Source: Aphelocoma coerulescens
Taxonomy: Eukaryota > Chordata > Aves > Passeriformes > Corvidae
NCBI RefSeq assembly: GCF_041296385.1
Contig: NC_091014.1
Location: forward strand, 12,003,578 to 12,067,577
Direction: 5' to 3'
DNA length: 64,000 nucleotides
The notes below the pieces were generated by a model. That model searched no databases and was not told the origin of the DNA. It saw nothing but the letters and a program-made list of their open reading frames with translations. The translations under genes and the position numbers were made by a program. Every line of letters begins with the position of its first letter. Position 1 is the first letter of the stretch. Shown here one piece after another: positions 39,745 through 51,942 of this stretch.

Positions 39745-41835
39745 AACTTGCATTTTGATCCCCAGACATGCAAAGATTTCACCACATAGATTTCCCTGGC
39801 TCTGGCATGCAGTATGTTCTTGTTGCACTGCTAAGGAAGACTGGCATTACGCCCACCTGTTATCCTCTGAAATGATAGGAGAGTGGAGAGAATTTAGTAG
39901 CTCTGTGTGCCCCCTCTCCTTTCCCTCTCTAGCCTGCTCCATGCTGTAGCACATGACAGTGATTCCTTGCCTGGCTGGGTGAGCCAATGGGTTTTTCCAC
40001 AAAAACCGTGGACCACACTGGCAACTACAACCCAAAGCTGCACTGTCCCACACAGAAGCATTTGCAAACCTGCTTCCTCGGGCTGACTCTGGGGCTGGGA
40101 CCCCACATGAGAAAGATTAGGAGGGTGTCTCTAACATGACAGGGTGGGAGGAGGATCTACCTTGTCTTGCAGAAGTGTTAGAAGCAGCCCAAATAAACAG
40201 ACTGTTTCTGTGTCTTGTTGGTGTCTTTCACAAAGTGATTCTGTGTTTCTCAGTAACGGGTGAGCCCTGAAAGACCCACAGGGAAAGCAGAGACAACATT
40301 TCCTCACTTTTCTGTGAGGTAAATTTCACTCTTTCCTATACAAACCCTCAAGAAGGGTAGTTGCTAGTTTTGTCACTTCTTAGATGTGCAATCTCCTCAT
40401 TACAGCTTTCAGGATGAGCAGATAAGTCTAATTAGATATTTATCTTGGAGTGAGTGCAAAGTCTGCTTCACCTTTCACATTCTTTGAAGTGAGAGGGGTC
40501 AGTTTGTAGCACCATTTCCTTAGTCATCATTTTCATCTGTGTGTTTTCTGTAAATACAAGCTTAATTACTAGCTCTTGATTATTAATCACTGTCAGTGCA
40601 GGATAATTCTGCTGTGAAAAAAGACTGGTAAAATGATCTTTTACTCAACAGCACAGTGCTGAGTTCTCACAGCAATACCTCAATGACTAAAACTGTGATT
40701 TTCAAAGTAACTCCAGCCCATATTGATTTGAATCCTAACCCCCTTAGGATCCTTTGAAGATCCCATCTGGAAATTATTCTTCCATGTGTTTTGATTTTCG
40801 TATCAGCTACAGAACCATCATGGCTCTGACCGACTGTTCTTGCCTGTTCTCCCTGAGAGGCGCTGCTGGCAGACCTGGTTTGGACCAGTGGCAATTGCAT
40901 GGTTCTGGAAACTCAGTGGGAGCCATGGAAGTGTACAGATACACTTCCAGGTGTGGTGTGAAGAGGCAGGGCTGATACCTGTCCCTGAGCTCCCCATGTC
41001 TGCTAAGGAAGCCTATACATTGTGCAACACATGAATAGGAATCATTAACTCTCAGTCAGTTGACTCTCCGGATGTTGTCAACTGAAAAACTAATTGGAAG
41101 AGTGCCACCAACCATTTTCCCCTCCTTGGGTTTACCAGGGTGTAAAATGCAGCACAACAGAACCCAGACCCTTTGGTGAAAGTTAGTGAGGAAGTGTGAG
41201 TACTCTTTGCAGAGCATTGCAGAAGTGTGTCATAACCTGGTCCTGAGAAATACAGATCTCTGAAAGGCCCACTGGCCACAGCCTTCCTCATGGTAGTGCT
41301 ACAAATGAGTTGTTTCACTGCAGTCAGGAATCTCATCTCTCCTTCCCTTGGATATTTGCACTGTTTCAGCCTCAGCTCCTGATCTACAGTTTATAGATGA
41401 TTATAAAGGGTTTTGCAGTCATTATCAGCTGCTTTTTTGGTTGTTCTCTAACTACATGACAAAACCGCTTTTGTTGCAGCCTAAATGACATCTATCAAAA
41501 GCACTTTAGGAGTCAAGTTTATAAATGCAGTTTTTTGTGCAGCAAGTAATTAAACTTAAATATTTTTGAGAGGTCTAGAAAAATTCAAAGGGAATAGTTT
41601 CTTCCTTCTTTTCCTTTTTCTTCCATAGGAGAAAACTGGTCTAGTGCAGTGCTGGAGAAATGGAAAAGAGGGATGGCAAAACACTCATCACAGTTCCAAA
41701 AACTCCAGTGCTGGAGCACTGTTATGATCCGGTTTAAACCCAGAAAGGCAAAGCAAGCTAAGTCTCTGTGCATAAACTGGAAAGAACTAAGAAGATTCAA
41801 AATATTCCCAGAAACAAGATTAAAACCAAACAAGG

Positions 41836-41840
41836 TTAGA
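41836..41840. repeat. Possible 5-bp target-site duplication, left copy
   Basis: TTAGA directly precedes the LTR that starts at 41841. The same five bases follow its proposed right end at 42816-42820. Confidence 0.5.
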
Positions 41841-42815
41841 TGTTGACGACAAAAAATTGATGTATTTTATTTAACAGTAGAGAGGCAAAGAGAAGGAAAG
41901 AGAAAAGAAAGAAAGAAATGGAAAAAAGAAGTGTGCATGGGGGTGGGGGCACAGGGAGAGGTGACAGGGGTTAGGTGGAAGCAGATCACCCATCTGAGGG
42001 TCCCAGTGATGTCTCGTTGCTCCCCTCCATCTGGTCTGCTGGTGGTGAGGGTCACACGCCACCACACCACACACCAGAGTACAGAATCCTGTGCATTAAT
42101 ACACGCTGTGGGCCAGGTGGGAACGCCCACGTGTCTCCCTTGCAGGGGCTGGCTTGACACCCTGTCCCTTGCGACACTGAGGGTCTGCTGCATCATCTCT
42201 GGTGCTCTGGTGCAGGGTCTGGGGACCCCTTTGAGGGGGGCCCCTGTGATGGGCCATGTCACCCCTTCTGCTGTGGATGAGCTTCCTCCCCCCTGGTGAG
42301 GACCCCTCAGCTGGGCTGTGCACAGTGGAGGATGGGCAGTCACTGCTGCTCTGACCAGAGGCTTTTCCAAGATACCCAAAGCCTCTCCTCCCTCCACCCT
42401 TGGAGTGAGGGTCTGTGGGAGCCTGGCAGCTGATAGCCCTGGGGCTGTGGTCCTCATCTTGGAGGTGTTAAGCCTGTGCTTTGTGAATGTCCCCAGCCCT
42501 GAGTTGTTACTTTATCTTATCTTCATCTTCGAGCAGTGTAAGGCCTCAGTCAGGGCCCCATTCAGGGTGCAGTGGTCTCCTCTGCAACTTTTGTAATACA
42601 GTTTTAAAAGTCCTTCAAGAAAATGTTTAAGTCATAAATTATAATATTTCAGTCTCTGACAATCACACAGAGCCTCATGTGGCACTCAAACCTACCATCG
42701 GGTCATAGCTTTGCTCTAGGTCCCTGCCCAAAGCCTGGATCTTCCAACACCAGTTTGGCCTTGTTCTTTTCTTTCACAGTTCACCACCACCCTGTGAGGT
42801 GGAGCAGTGGGGACA
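41841..42815 (-). mobile_element. Solo LTR of an endogenous retrovirus, ERVL-like
   Basis: A GC-rich block in AT-rich surroundings, read here as a minus-strand LTR of about 975 bp. It has retroviral-type termini on the plus strand (TGTTGACGAC at 41841 and GGGGACA ending at 42815) and is flanked by TTAGA on both sides. On the minus strand a pyrimidine-rich run leads to an AATAAA poly-A signal about 25-35 bases before the 3' end, a layout typical of LTRs with a very short U5. A 196-codon minus-strand frame (41867-42457) lies entirely inside. It is low in complexity, resembles no retroviral protein, and is best seen as chance in GC-rich DNA. The left end is fairly sure. The right end rests mainly on the 5-bp duplication, and the AT-rich part at 42600-42680 could be host DNA. 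Confidence 0.6.
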
Positions 42816-42820
42816 TTAGA
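42816..42820. repeat. Possible 5-bp target-site duplication, right copy
   Basis: TTAGA immediately follows the proposed LTR end and matches 41836-41840. Five bases is the usual duplication for ERVL-type integration. A match of this length can occur by chance in about 1 kb. Confidence 0.45.
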
Positions 42821-45800
42821 GTGGTGGTGCTCTCTGAAACATCTGCCTGCATGGTCTGGGTGAAGAGGACACCTCCCAAAAACAGCCTAGGAGCACCAGC
42901 TCTGTCCCAGGTCCTGGCATGTGGACCATGCTGCAGTTGCCACTATTTCATGACCCAGTCCTAGAGAGCTGCTTATTTCTCTCTGAATCGTATCATCCTT
43001 CCTGCTTTCTTTTTATTTTCATCCCACACAAACAATTTATTTTTAAAGGAAAGTACATTTTCTGCTTGTATCTGAAATATAGTGCATCTCTATTTACTTG
43101 AATTCTGACTTTGTTAACTTTATTTGGCAAAATTGTATTTTCTGGGGGAAAGGAAAAGAAAACAGTATTCAATTAGTAATAGGTACAGTTCATCTCGTTT
43201 TATGAGCAGAGCCATTCACCTGCCTAGAGCAGAGCTAAACCTTAGAAATGCTGGACATCCAAAGTTGTTCAGGCTCTTTTGAGGGAAAAGAGTGAAAAGA
43301 GCAACCAGTTCTAAGCACCTGGGTATTTTCCCAGTAGTTAAATACTCTCAGAGATCTTAACCTGTGTGCTGGACTTCATAAATTATTCCAGAAGGTCAGA
43401 GATATTTTCACTGCTTATTATCTTTTCCCTGCTTTGTTTTCCTTCTCAGTGTTTTTGGTTTCACAGAAGTAGATTAGACAATGACCAGGTCATATAGAAA
43501 CAAATACTGTCTGTAGCACAGACCCTTGGAGCTCTGTATGGTTCTACACAAGTACACAACTACTGCAGAGCAAAGGCAGCCCTTGGCTTCCTAAAACTGA
43601 ATGTAGCAATTGGGAAAAATTGCCAGCACCAGCTTAAGTCAAGGATTTTCATTTGCTCAAGACCGAAGGCGACAGAGAAGTAGTCATGGCGTGTCTAGCC
43701 ACAGTGCTGTGAGTTGGTTTAAATTATTTGTACTGTAGATCTGTTAGCAAAGGTTAACATCAGCAGTATCCCTCCCTTCCTGCATGTGTGTGTGGAGGAG
43801 GACTTGACAGTTTTGGCTGTATTAACCTGTCAGATAAAACAGATACCATATAATATGGCACATCTCTCTTTGCTCTAGACTGTGTTACATGTGCCTCTCT
43901 AAAGATGAGACAGACAAATTATCCTTTTTAGCTGTATATGTAGCAGCCTGAGGTGACTGAGTAGGGAGTTCTGCCATACAATTTATAATTGCTGGAAGCA
44001 TGTTTGTCTTTGGTTGATGTAATTTCGAGCATCTCGTTTTATACTTCTCAAAAAGAAGCGTGTACCCTGTTCCCAGCCTCTGGTATCGGAGCTGACACCT
44101 CATTCCTTGTCCTTGCTGTGAGATCAGTCACCTGTGCTGTTTCCACTTGGGAGCAAGGCTGGTCTGAATTGGGTTTCCCAGCTATTGCTGTGAATACCAT
44201 CTTTTAATTGTGGTTGTACGGGAGAGAGTAATATTTAAATTTTATGTTCAATATTCCTACTGCTGTGAGCCTGGGCAGTCCAGAGTGTCTCCCTGGCTGT
44301 GTGTGATGTTAGCAGTGATGGAAGCCAAACAGCTTGGGTGTTCTCTGGAGTGTCCGAGAATTCCTCTGTTCAAAGGTCCAGACCAGGATGGGGTGAAGCA
44401 TTTCCTAAATCATCCAGAAGTGTTTCTAACTGTTCCTATATGAAGTGGATGGTTTTCAGGCTTGACATCCTACTGGTGCCTGTTGAGTATGTGCAGCTTG
44501 GTGGCACAGGCAGGTTTCTGAGATTAACAGAATTTTTCCTGGCTGTGCTAATTCTGGACATTGGGTCTGAAGGGACCCAGAGGGAGAACACCTGCAGTTA
44601 CAGAAGAGATAGGTCATGTAGAATGATACATTTGTAGGAGTCTCAAAAATCACATAATTGAAACGCCTCAGGCTGAGGAGAAAATCAAACCTGCTAATTT
44701 AGCTCCTTAATTAAGGGGCACCCCACTGTTACATCAGCTTTTTAATGCCAGGCACTTACTATTGCTTTGCCTTGTCCCAGTCGATGTCCCCTGGTACGGC
44801 AGAGCAGACTCCTCACAGGATTAGGTCTAGCTCAGCTGCCTCCCAAGCCTGTCTGTCACAAGCAGAGCTTGTGAGAAGTGGGTTCCTGCTCTGCAGGAGA
44901 GGACAAGGCCTCCAGCCGTGTGCCCAGGCCACATTGTCACTGCCAAGGGGTGGAGCAGGGACAGCCCCGGGATGCATGGAGCCGCTCCCGAGGGGCTGCT
45001 GTGTCTCATCAGCCCTTTCTGAGTCTGTCTGAACTTCCTCTGGAAATGACAGCTTAACCATGATATGTACAGGTGCCTTCTGGCATACAGCTGTATCCAG
45101 GTGAGCCCGAGGAAGACATCATCCCACTCCATCCTGCCTCTTCCCAGAGAGAGGAAAGCTGCTGCATCAGCTGCAGGGAGCACAGCTTTACACTGCAGCA
45201 GCTATCTGCCTACTGATTTTGACATAGCCTAAATCTGTAAATCCCTTGATCCATTAAAGCTGTTTTTCTCTGGTCAAAATATATTTATTTTCCTTTCAGA
45301 AGAAGCTTATCTCACTTAAAGCAGCCCATAAAGCTTTTTTCCTCACTTTTTCCAGGTATTCAAAGTGTTCTTCCTTCAAGGGATGAGAGAGTGAAATAGT
45401 TTCTGGCTGCTACAGTAACTTAGAAGGAAGGCAAAAACAGTGAGAGTGAGCTGTCAGCTGGGTGACCCCATCATCTCAGTACCTGTCTGTGTTATGGAGC
45501 TGAGGCACAGAGAAGTAGTTTCCTTTTGGTGCAGGGAATAGATCAGATCTGAGAAAGGGTCTGCTGTCTCTTTGCTGGCCTCTTTTGGGAATCTCAGACT
45601 ACGAGGAAAACTCTGTCCTTTTCTCTCTACCTGTCAACACACTTGCCCTCTGCAGTAGGATCTTTTTGGCACTGCTGTGATGAATTTCTTTTCCAAAATG
45701 ATTTCAGAGGCAGGAGGAGATCTTTGTGTGTCTCCTGCAGCACATCCAAGGCTCCTGCCTACACCCCTTCCCAGTGATGACCCCTCAGGAGCTGCTCCTC

Positions 45801-48800
45801 TCTTGCTCTCTGCTGAGTTGCTGACATTTGAAAGATACTAAACACACTGGACTGTCAAGGACTGAACACACTGGACTGTCAAGGACTGAACAAAGGTGTT
45901 TTACAGCTCCAATTGAGTTACAGGAAGCAGTTTTCTATCTGTAACTGTCTTGGGTTTGTGTGTGTGTCACATTTGAATATATCCTTGCATAGGGTTAATA
46001 GATGCACTTCGGAGATACAAATTAATGAGACATTTCAAGACAGAATTCTTACCAGCTAATTAAATTACCTGCCTAGCTTATTAGAATTAATCATTGCTCT
46101 TCCAATATATTTGTGTAAACAGAGAGATTTTCATGTAAATTAAGTGATGTTTGAGATGGCTGATGAGTCTCTGTTGTTTGCTGGTTCTAATACTTAGTAC
46201 AGAAGAAAAGATAAAATTACTAGAAATCATTCTTTATTACTGCTACCACATATTCATGCTACTTTACCAGTTTCTATAACTATACATCACACAATGGGGT
46301 TAGCCTGCTCCCTCGGAGGAAAAAAATGTATAAAATGTATGTCTTGTGAAGTCTGATTCCTGACATTTACTAGTCAAGTATGAGAGCAACTGTAGCTGTC
46401 ACAGGAATGAGTTTTGGAGAACTTAAGAGACTTAAATTATGGAAGTCTTTTGTTGGAGATCTGTATTTCTCCAGAAGATTATAACAATGACTGAAAAAAG
46501 GCAACAAAACCCCCACATTTTATAAGTTCATTTTAGACTTAAATAACAGAGGGCATAAACATTTCCCTGTAATCCGCTCACTGTTTTCAGGGATGACCAC
46601 TCCAGTAGGGAAGGGAAAGGTTTTAAGATTTTCTATCAAGAAAGATGCTAGAATAGGAATAAAGAAAACTGGGTTCTTTCTCCATTCCTCTTTCCAATTC
46701 AGCTGCATCAGCCACTTTGTCCTTCAGTGCCTCAGCTTTCTCTTGCTGTTTGTTCCCTGTATCATCAGTTGCAATGTTCATCCCCTGCAAATGCTCTTTT
46801 ACTTCCTATAAGGAGTGAGAGACCAATAAGAATGGAGAAAATAAGATTACCCCAGTTTTCTTCCTAGAGAGGAACCATAAAATTCAAATTGATTTAATCA
46901 AATTTAAACTTTTTCAATTATATTCTGGAGGGTGAACATACCTATGTATATACCTATGTATGCCTAAGTAATTTTTCATGTATAAAAACAATTCCTAGGG
47001 CAGGAATTTATTATAGTTTCTGGTTTTACATTTTCACTAGACCTAAGATCCACATCTAAAAGTCTTCTCTCAGCAGCTGTATTGACATTGAGCAATTCAA
47101 CACTGGATACAGATGATGAAATTACATTTGCTCCAGCAAATGTTAGAAATCCATTCCTTGAAGACTTAGGCATAAGGCTGATTGAGTTTTGTTGCTGTGT
47201 AGTACTGCCAGGTTAAGGAATGAAAATTCAGACAAGCATAACTCCCAGCATGGGGTTGCATAGTCCTTCTTCTCACAACATCTGTTCTGCTGCTCCTTGC
47301 GTGTGGTGGATCAGCATTAGAGTTATTACAGGTAGAGAGGAAATTCAGCCAAGGATGATGGAATGATTAAATTATTGATTCCCTCTTCATCTGAAATGTG
47401 CCATCAATCTCAAATATTTGTTCAATTGCAAGATTTCCTGTATTTCCATTTTCCTGAAAGCTCCAGCATAAGCAAGATCTAAGATGGTGCTTTCACATAA
47501 ATGGTTTCTTTCATGGAACATTGTTTTTCACGCATTCCTATTCCAGAACATTCAGAGCCATACTTAAATTACTTTTCTCGGTGATGTTTTCCTCTAAATA
47601 TTCATATGTACTAGTCTCTCCTAGGCTCATGAATTGCAGTCCTATATCTGAATATATTTCTGTGGCTTTCAGAGATCAGTTTATAACATGCAAAGTTCAT
47701 GAATGCAGAATGATTAGGCACCACTGCTGTTAGAAATATTTGGGCTGTTTACCTTTTGTCAGCTAAAGGACACAATGTGGAGTACCAGACCCCACCTGCA
47801 CTGATCTTCCAAGAGGGTTGGCTTTGTTTTAGAGCTTGAATCCTTTTTCTATTGGTTTTAGAATATTTACAGAGCAAAATCATGCTGCCCTTAAGACTTT
47901 TTCTTGAGAGTAACAAAGAATTACCTTTACTGTTGCAAGGCAGATTCTGAGCTCCCTAGCAGCATTTCACTGCACCTTTCCAATTATTGGTGGTGTGTTT
48001 TTTTTTTCCTTTAGGCCAACCTGATCAAAATATCATACAGTATTCCAAACAAGGTTTTCTTACTGTCCTGGACATTGTCATCAGTGCTTCCCTCTCTTCA
48101 CTGAAATCACCTTGCTTGATCCAGCCTGGGTTTGCATTTTTCTCTTAGTCATCCTTCTTCTCATGTGAGAAACAGTTCCTTAATAATGCTGACATGTGAT
48201 ATCTGTTCTGTTTATGTCTTATTTAATTTCCTTTTGTGTGATTTCTTCTTGACTAATTACTATGCCTTTCAAGCACTGTGCTGAAATAGACTGAGGCCTT
48301 AAGTATCACACATATTCACCACAAAAAAACCCCCAAATCTTAACCAAACACAAAAAACTTCATGTGGATTCTCTTATTAATGAAAGCAAGATTATTTTTA
48401 GCCAAGTTTAACAAGGGTGGGGTGAACTGTAATTAAATTGCCATAATATTCTGAGGAATTATGATGAAGTATAAGGTAACATTTGTATTGTCTACTCAGG
48501 CTACTTAGGCATCATAATTAAGCCATGATTTAAAAGACTTTGATTTGAAATGCTGTGCTCTGTGAAGGCAATGAAAACAAATAAGCACTTTTGAGGGGCT
48601 CAGTTCAGCATGCTGATGCCTCGAGTAGGCTAAACTCAAATCCTCCTCCTGGTGCCCACCATGGAACAGTGCTGGCTCCAAACTGGCACCAAGTTCATCC
48701 TTCATGAAAATAAAAGCAGTGTTTTCCACCCAGACGGACACAAGGGCTTATGAGTTTCAAATATAATATAAAATAATGTAGATATAAAAGTATTTCAGTT

Positions 48801-51316
48801 ATTCCTGTACCTTGCTTCGATGAATCCTCTTGTTTCTGTGAGACATTTCTGACTCATGATACCCTGTCAACTTGGGCTGATATTTCTTCAGTGCTGACTG
48901 AAATTGGCTTAACTTTTAATATAAAAGTACAAAACATGGATCATTTTTTAATAAAGCTTTTCTGTGTGTATTCCTTAAAGACTTGTGGGATGTGGTAGTG
49001 TTGAAAGACAAGACAGAACAGTTAAAATGAAATATTTAAAAAATCTCCAAAGATTTTATTTTCACTTGTCTTTGAAAGTGATCAAGTGGGAAAACACAAT
49101 TATCTAATGACTGATTATTTCTCCCATTAATAACCAATTGACTGTAGAGTTCAGAAGGTCTGTCCACTTTGCTCTTTTTAGTGTGTTTTTGCCAAGCAAT
49201 CTGTTGTCTTCGGCTTATTTCCTGGCAATAAAATTAACAGATCTTTTTTCCACCCTACTCTCAATAAGGTCAATCTCTGCTCACCTGACACAGGTTATAA
49301 GTCCTACTACAGCCCTTTTGATCATAACACCAGGATTATTGACAAGCTGTCAAAACATGGGTTATAACTAGTGCTTTTCTGGGCTTCAGTATTGACTATA
49401 TGCCCTACCAACAAAGCAGCATCATCATAATACTTTCAATCCCCAAAACAACAGGTTGCAGGTGCCAAGCAGTGAATGACTTCCAGGCTGTGTGGCAGAA
49501 ATAACTGTCTAACAAAATGCAGTAAAGTAATAATGGTTGTGAACAATTATGTTTCAACATGCAATTTTAGAAGAATAAGGGTTCTGAAATATGGCACTGA
49601 GCAATTTCCTTTTCCATTGCAGACCTTTTGAAATACATACTCTTAATAACTCTTGCTTCTCTTCTCCTGCTATGCAGAAAAGACAAAAATTCATCTCAGT
49701 TTTGTAACATATATAGTCTCTATATAAAACAATTTGTTACAATGTTCTTGTGTTGTTGTGTCCAGCAATATCTGCTAGCATTCATCAGTAAGAAAGTTTT
49801 AACTAGCAGTTTAATAAAAAGACGGAGCCTAGATAAGATGAAGAATGTAAACAACCTGGAATGTAGAGTCTTTGGACACTGGATGCATTCAAAGATTGAT
49901 GGCTCAGGACTGTTTCCACCCCTGAGTGTAGTTTCCAGGCTCTGTCTGAGAGATGTTAATATTTGAATTATTGGTCTCTTGGCTACCTCCTTGCCCAGGC
50001 CACTGGGAGAAAGAGTGATGATCTATGTCATGTTCACTTATCTTATCTTTGAAAAAAGTCTACTGAAAACGTCACACTGTGCCTATTTTCCTGGCCTTTT
50101 GAGTAAATATAAAGGAGGAAGAAATCTGTCCATTCTTGTATTGGAAAGATGCAATTGAGTATATCAGTAGCTGAATGCTATGAAAAACCTAAGTGTGTAT
50201 TTAAGCTGGTATCAAAGGACCAAGTATAGGTAATACCAGGTGCCCCATAAATAAATTACTGTGGGTGGATATGTATTGGCTGCTTGACACAAACAGCCCA
50301 TCTGGAGCTATAACCTTTATTAATTGTTCAGCTCATTTTTAATCTCTACTTTTGAAAATAAAGATTCTATTTTCTATAATGTAGAAGTTCTACTGCTGAA
50401 AATGATGTATCTGCTCTGCTAGTTCAGAGAACACAGACGATTTTAGGGCCAATGCATTGCATTTCCTCTTAAAAATACCAAAGTACTTTACAGACAACTA
50501 AGCTGAACAAAGCAGGCCACTGTTACCCTTGTTAAAGGTATCCCTAGGTGCAGTGCATTTTGACTGACTCTGACTATTTTGCCATATGAGATGCTAAGTT
50601 TACTCTCTGTTTCAGAAGCATGTCAGCTACATTATCTCAGGCAGTAAGCTATAAGAAACTCATCTTGCTGGTTCATCGAATTCTCAGTGAATTTCCTAGG
50701 GAATCAGACTCTGGCTGCCATTTGTCTGTACCTTACAGCCAACACAAAACCAGCCTGAGCGATGCCTCGCACAGTGTGGGCTGATCTCTGGGTAAAGAGC
50801 CAAAGTAGTGAAGTGTCTCAAAGTAGAGGAGAATTTGGACTGTGGTTGTGGCCATATAAGCCCCTTCTCACTGGGAAGAACAGGAGGGAATAAAGCAGCA
50901 GCTACATCAGGAGACTCTTCTCTGCTCTTTTTGTGGTACTCTGTGCAGCAAGGAGTAGTTTGAGCCACAGATCCAGAAAGAGGAGTATTTGCCAAGGTAA
51001 AGGTTTTCACGGATGTGTCTACAATAACTATTGGTGAAAAGATGTGATCAGAGCTGAAGCAACACAGCACAGCACATCACAGTTCTGCACCCCCAGGAGC
51101 AGCAGGGGAGAGAGTGCTGCCTGTTCCTCTGCCTTTATTTTGGTCATGGTTGCACGGCTTTGGTTATCATTTAAATAACATTAGAAGAGGCATAGTCCAA
51201 AGTGCAATACCTCAAACACTGATTTTAGTTGTCTGAAATGCAGCATATGCATTTTTCAAATACCCAAGGCAAAAAGCCTGATAAAGGCTCCAAATTCACA
51301 TACAGTCCCTGCATAG
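42821..51316. other. Long unique non-coding stretch
   Basis: About 8.5 kb without a supportable gene or transposon. Open frames such as 44827-45183 minus (118 codons), 49628-49966 plus (112 codons) and 50696-51070 minus (124 codons) have no recognised domain. A moderately GC-rich patch covers about 44750-45200. A TAATTA-rich segment at 46000-46160 may be regulatory. A 24-bp tandem duplication lies at 45841-45888. Confidence 0.5.
45841..45888 (+). repeat. 24-bp perfect tandem duplication
   Basis: Two head-to-tail copies of a 24-bp unit that begins AACACACTGG and ends AAGGACTG, at 45841-45864 and 45865-45888, followed by a three-base start of a third copy. The copies are identical, so the duplication is probably recent. 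Confidence 0.95.
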
Positions 51317-51322
51317 GCTTCT
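51317..51322. repeat. 6-bp target-site duplication, left copy
   Basis: GCTTCT directly precedes the TG of the LTR at 51323 and is repeated exactly at 51937-51942. Confidence 0.9.
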
Positions 51323-51684
51323 TGTGGGGGGCCAGTAGCCTACGGAACAAGGGACAAAGAGACTCCACTGGTAGGACAGTCCCTAGTATCAGAGATCCTC
51401 CTCAGGTTAGGGTGAACAGAAAAAGCTTCCCCCAGGATGCTTTGCCCTGCTATGTTAATGTACCCCAGTTCTGCTTCCCTGGTTGGCTGTGTTGGCCTCT
51501 CTGCCTCTTTGTTACCTTGTATGCCCCATGCCCTAGAAAGTTCTCCACTCCACATTCCCCCCATTGGCCCCTGCTCCATCGTCACTCCCCCAGAGTTTCC
51601 CTGTTGGCTTCCATACCGTAGTCCTGCCTTTGTACCGCCCCCATGCCCTCCGATCATTGGTCTCTGATGCTCCCTCCTCTCCCG

Positions 51685-51692
51685 TACTTAAA
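51685..51692 (+). promoter_or_regulatory. TATA-like box of the solo LTR
   Basis: TACTTAAA lies about 60 bases upstream of the AATAAA signal, as expected for the U3 promoter of a retroviral LTR. Whether it is active is unknown. Confidence 0.5.
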
Positions 51693-51749
51693 CCTGAGCT
51701 CCCCACTGTTCTTCATCTTTGTCCCTGGAACCCTTCATGGTATGGCAGC

Positions 51750-51755
51750 AATAAA
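51750..51755 (+). promoter_or_regulatory. Poly-A signal of the solo LTR
   Basis: A canonical AATAAA inside the LTR, downstream of the TATA-like box. This order marks the LTR as plus-strand. Confidence 0.75.
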
Positions 51756-51936
51756 CCTTCGTCCGTGGAACCCCGTACGAGGACCCTTCCTGCCTCTTTG
51801 CTGTCAGGAGCTCTCTGTGCGTGTACGCCATGTGTGAGTGTGTGGTGGTCCTGCTGAGCGGCTCCTCCTTGGAGACAATTTAGGAAGGTCGCAGCATCCC
51901 GCGTTCTGGCACCGACAAGCTGCGCGGTCCGCGACA

Positions 51937-51942
51937 GCTTCT
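51937..51942. repeat. 6-bp target-site duplication, right copy
   Basis: GCTTCT directly follows the CA end of the LTR and is identical to 51317-51322. Confidence 0.9.

Larger units (their letters stand above)
37095..41840. other. Unique AT-rich non-coding sequence
   Basis: About 4.7 kb with no supportable gene. Overlapping open frames on both strands at 37763-38142 (up to 112 codons) have no recognised motif. The palindrome cluster at 38151-38182 and a 16-bp tandem duplication at 39713-39744 are the only local structures I see. Confidence 0.5.
51323..51936 (+). mobile_element. Solo LTR of an endogenous retrovirus, ERVK-type
   Basis: A 614-bp LTR starting TGTGGGGGGC and ending GTCCGCGACA, flanked by a perfect 6-bp duplication. 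Six bases is the duplication size made by class II (ERVK/beta- and alpha-like) integrases. Internal signals lie in the order expected of a plus-strand LTR: a TATA-like TACTTAAA at 51685-51692, a poly-A signal AATAAA at 51750-51755, then a U5-like GC-rich end. No internal retroviral genes lie on either side, so this is a solo LTR left by recombination between two LTRs. Open frames inside and across it (51229-51857) are not genes. The intact duplication and sharp ends suggest a fairly young insertion. Confidence 0.92.

Noticed and set aside
41867..42457. 196-codon minus-strand open frame as a protein gene
   Set aside because: It lies wholly inside a GC-rich LTR-like block, has low-complexity composition, and matches no family I recognise.
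50696..51070. 124-codon minus-strand open frame
   Set aside because: No recognised domain; it lies next to the solo LTR but shares no retroviral feature.
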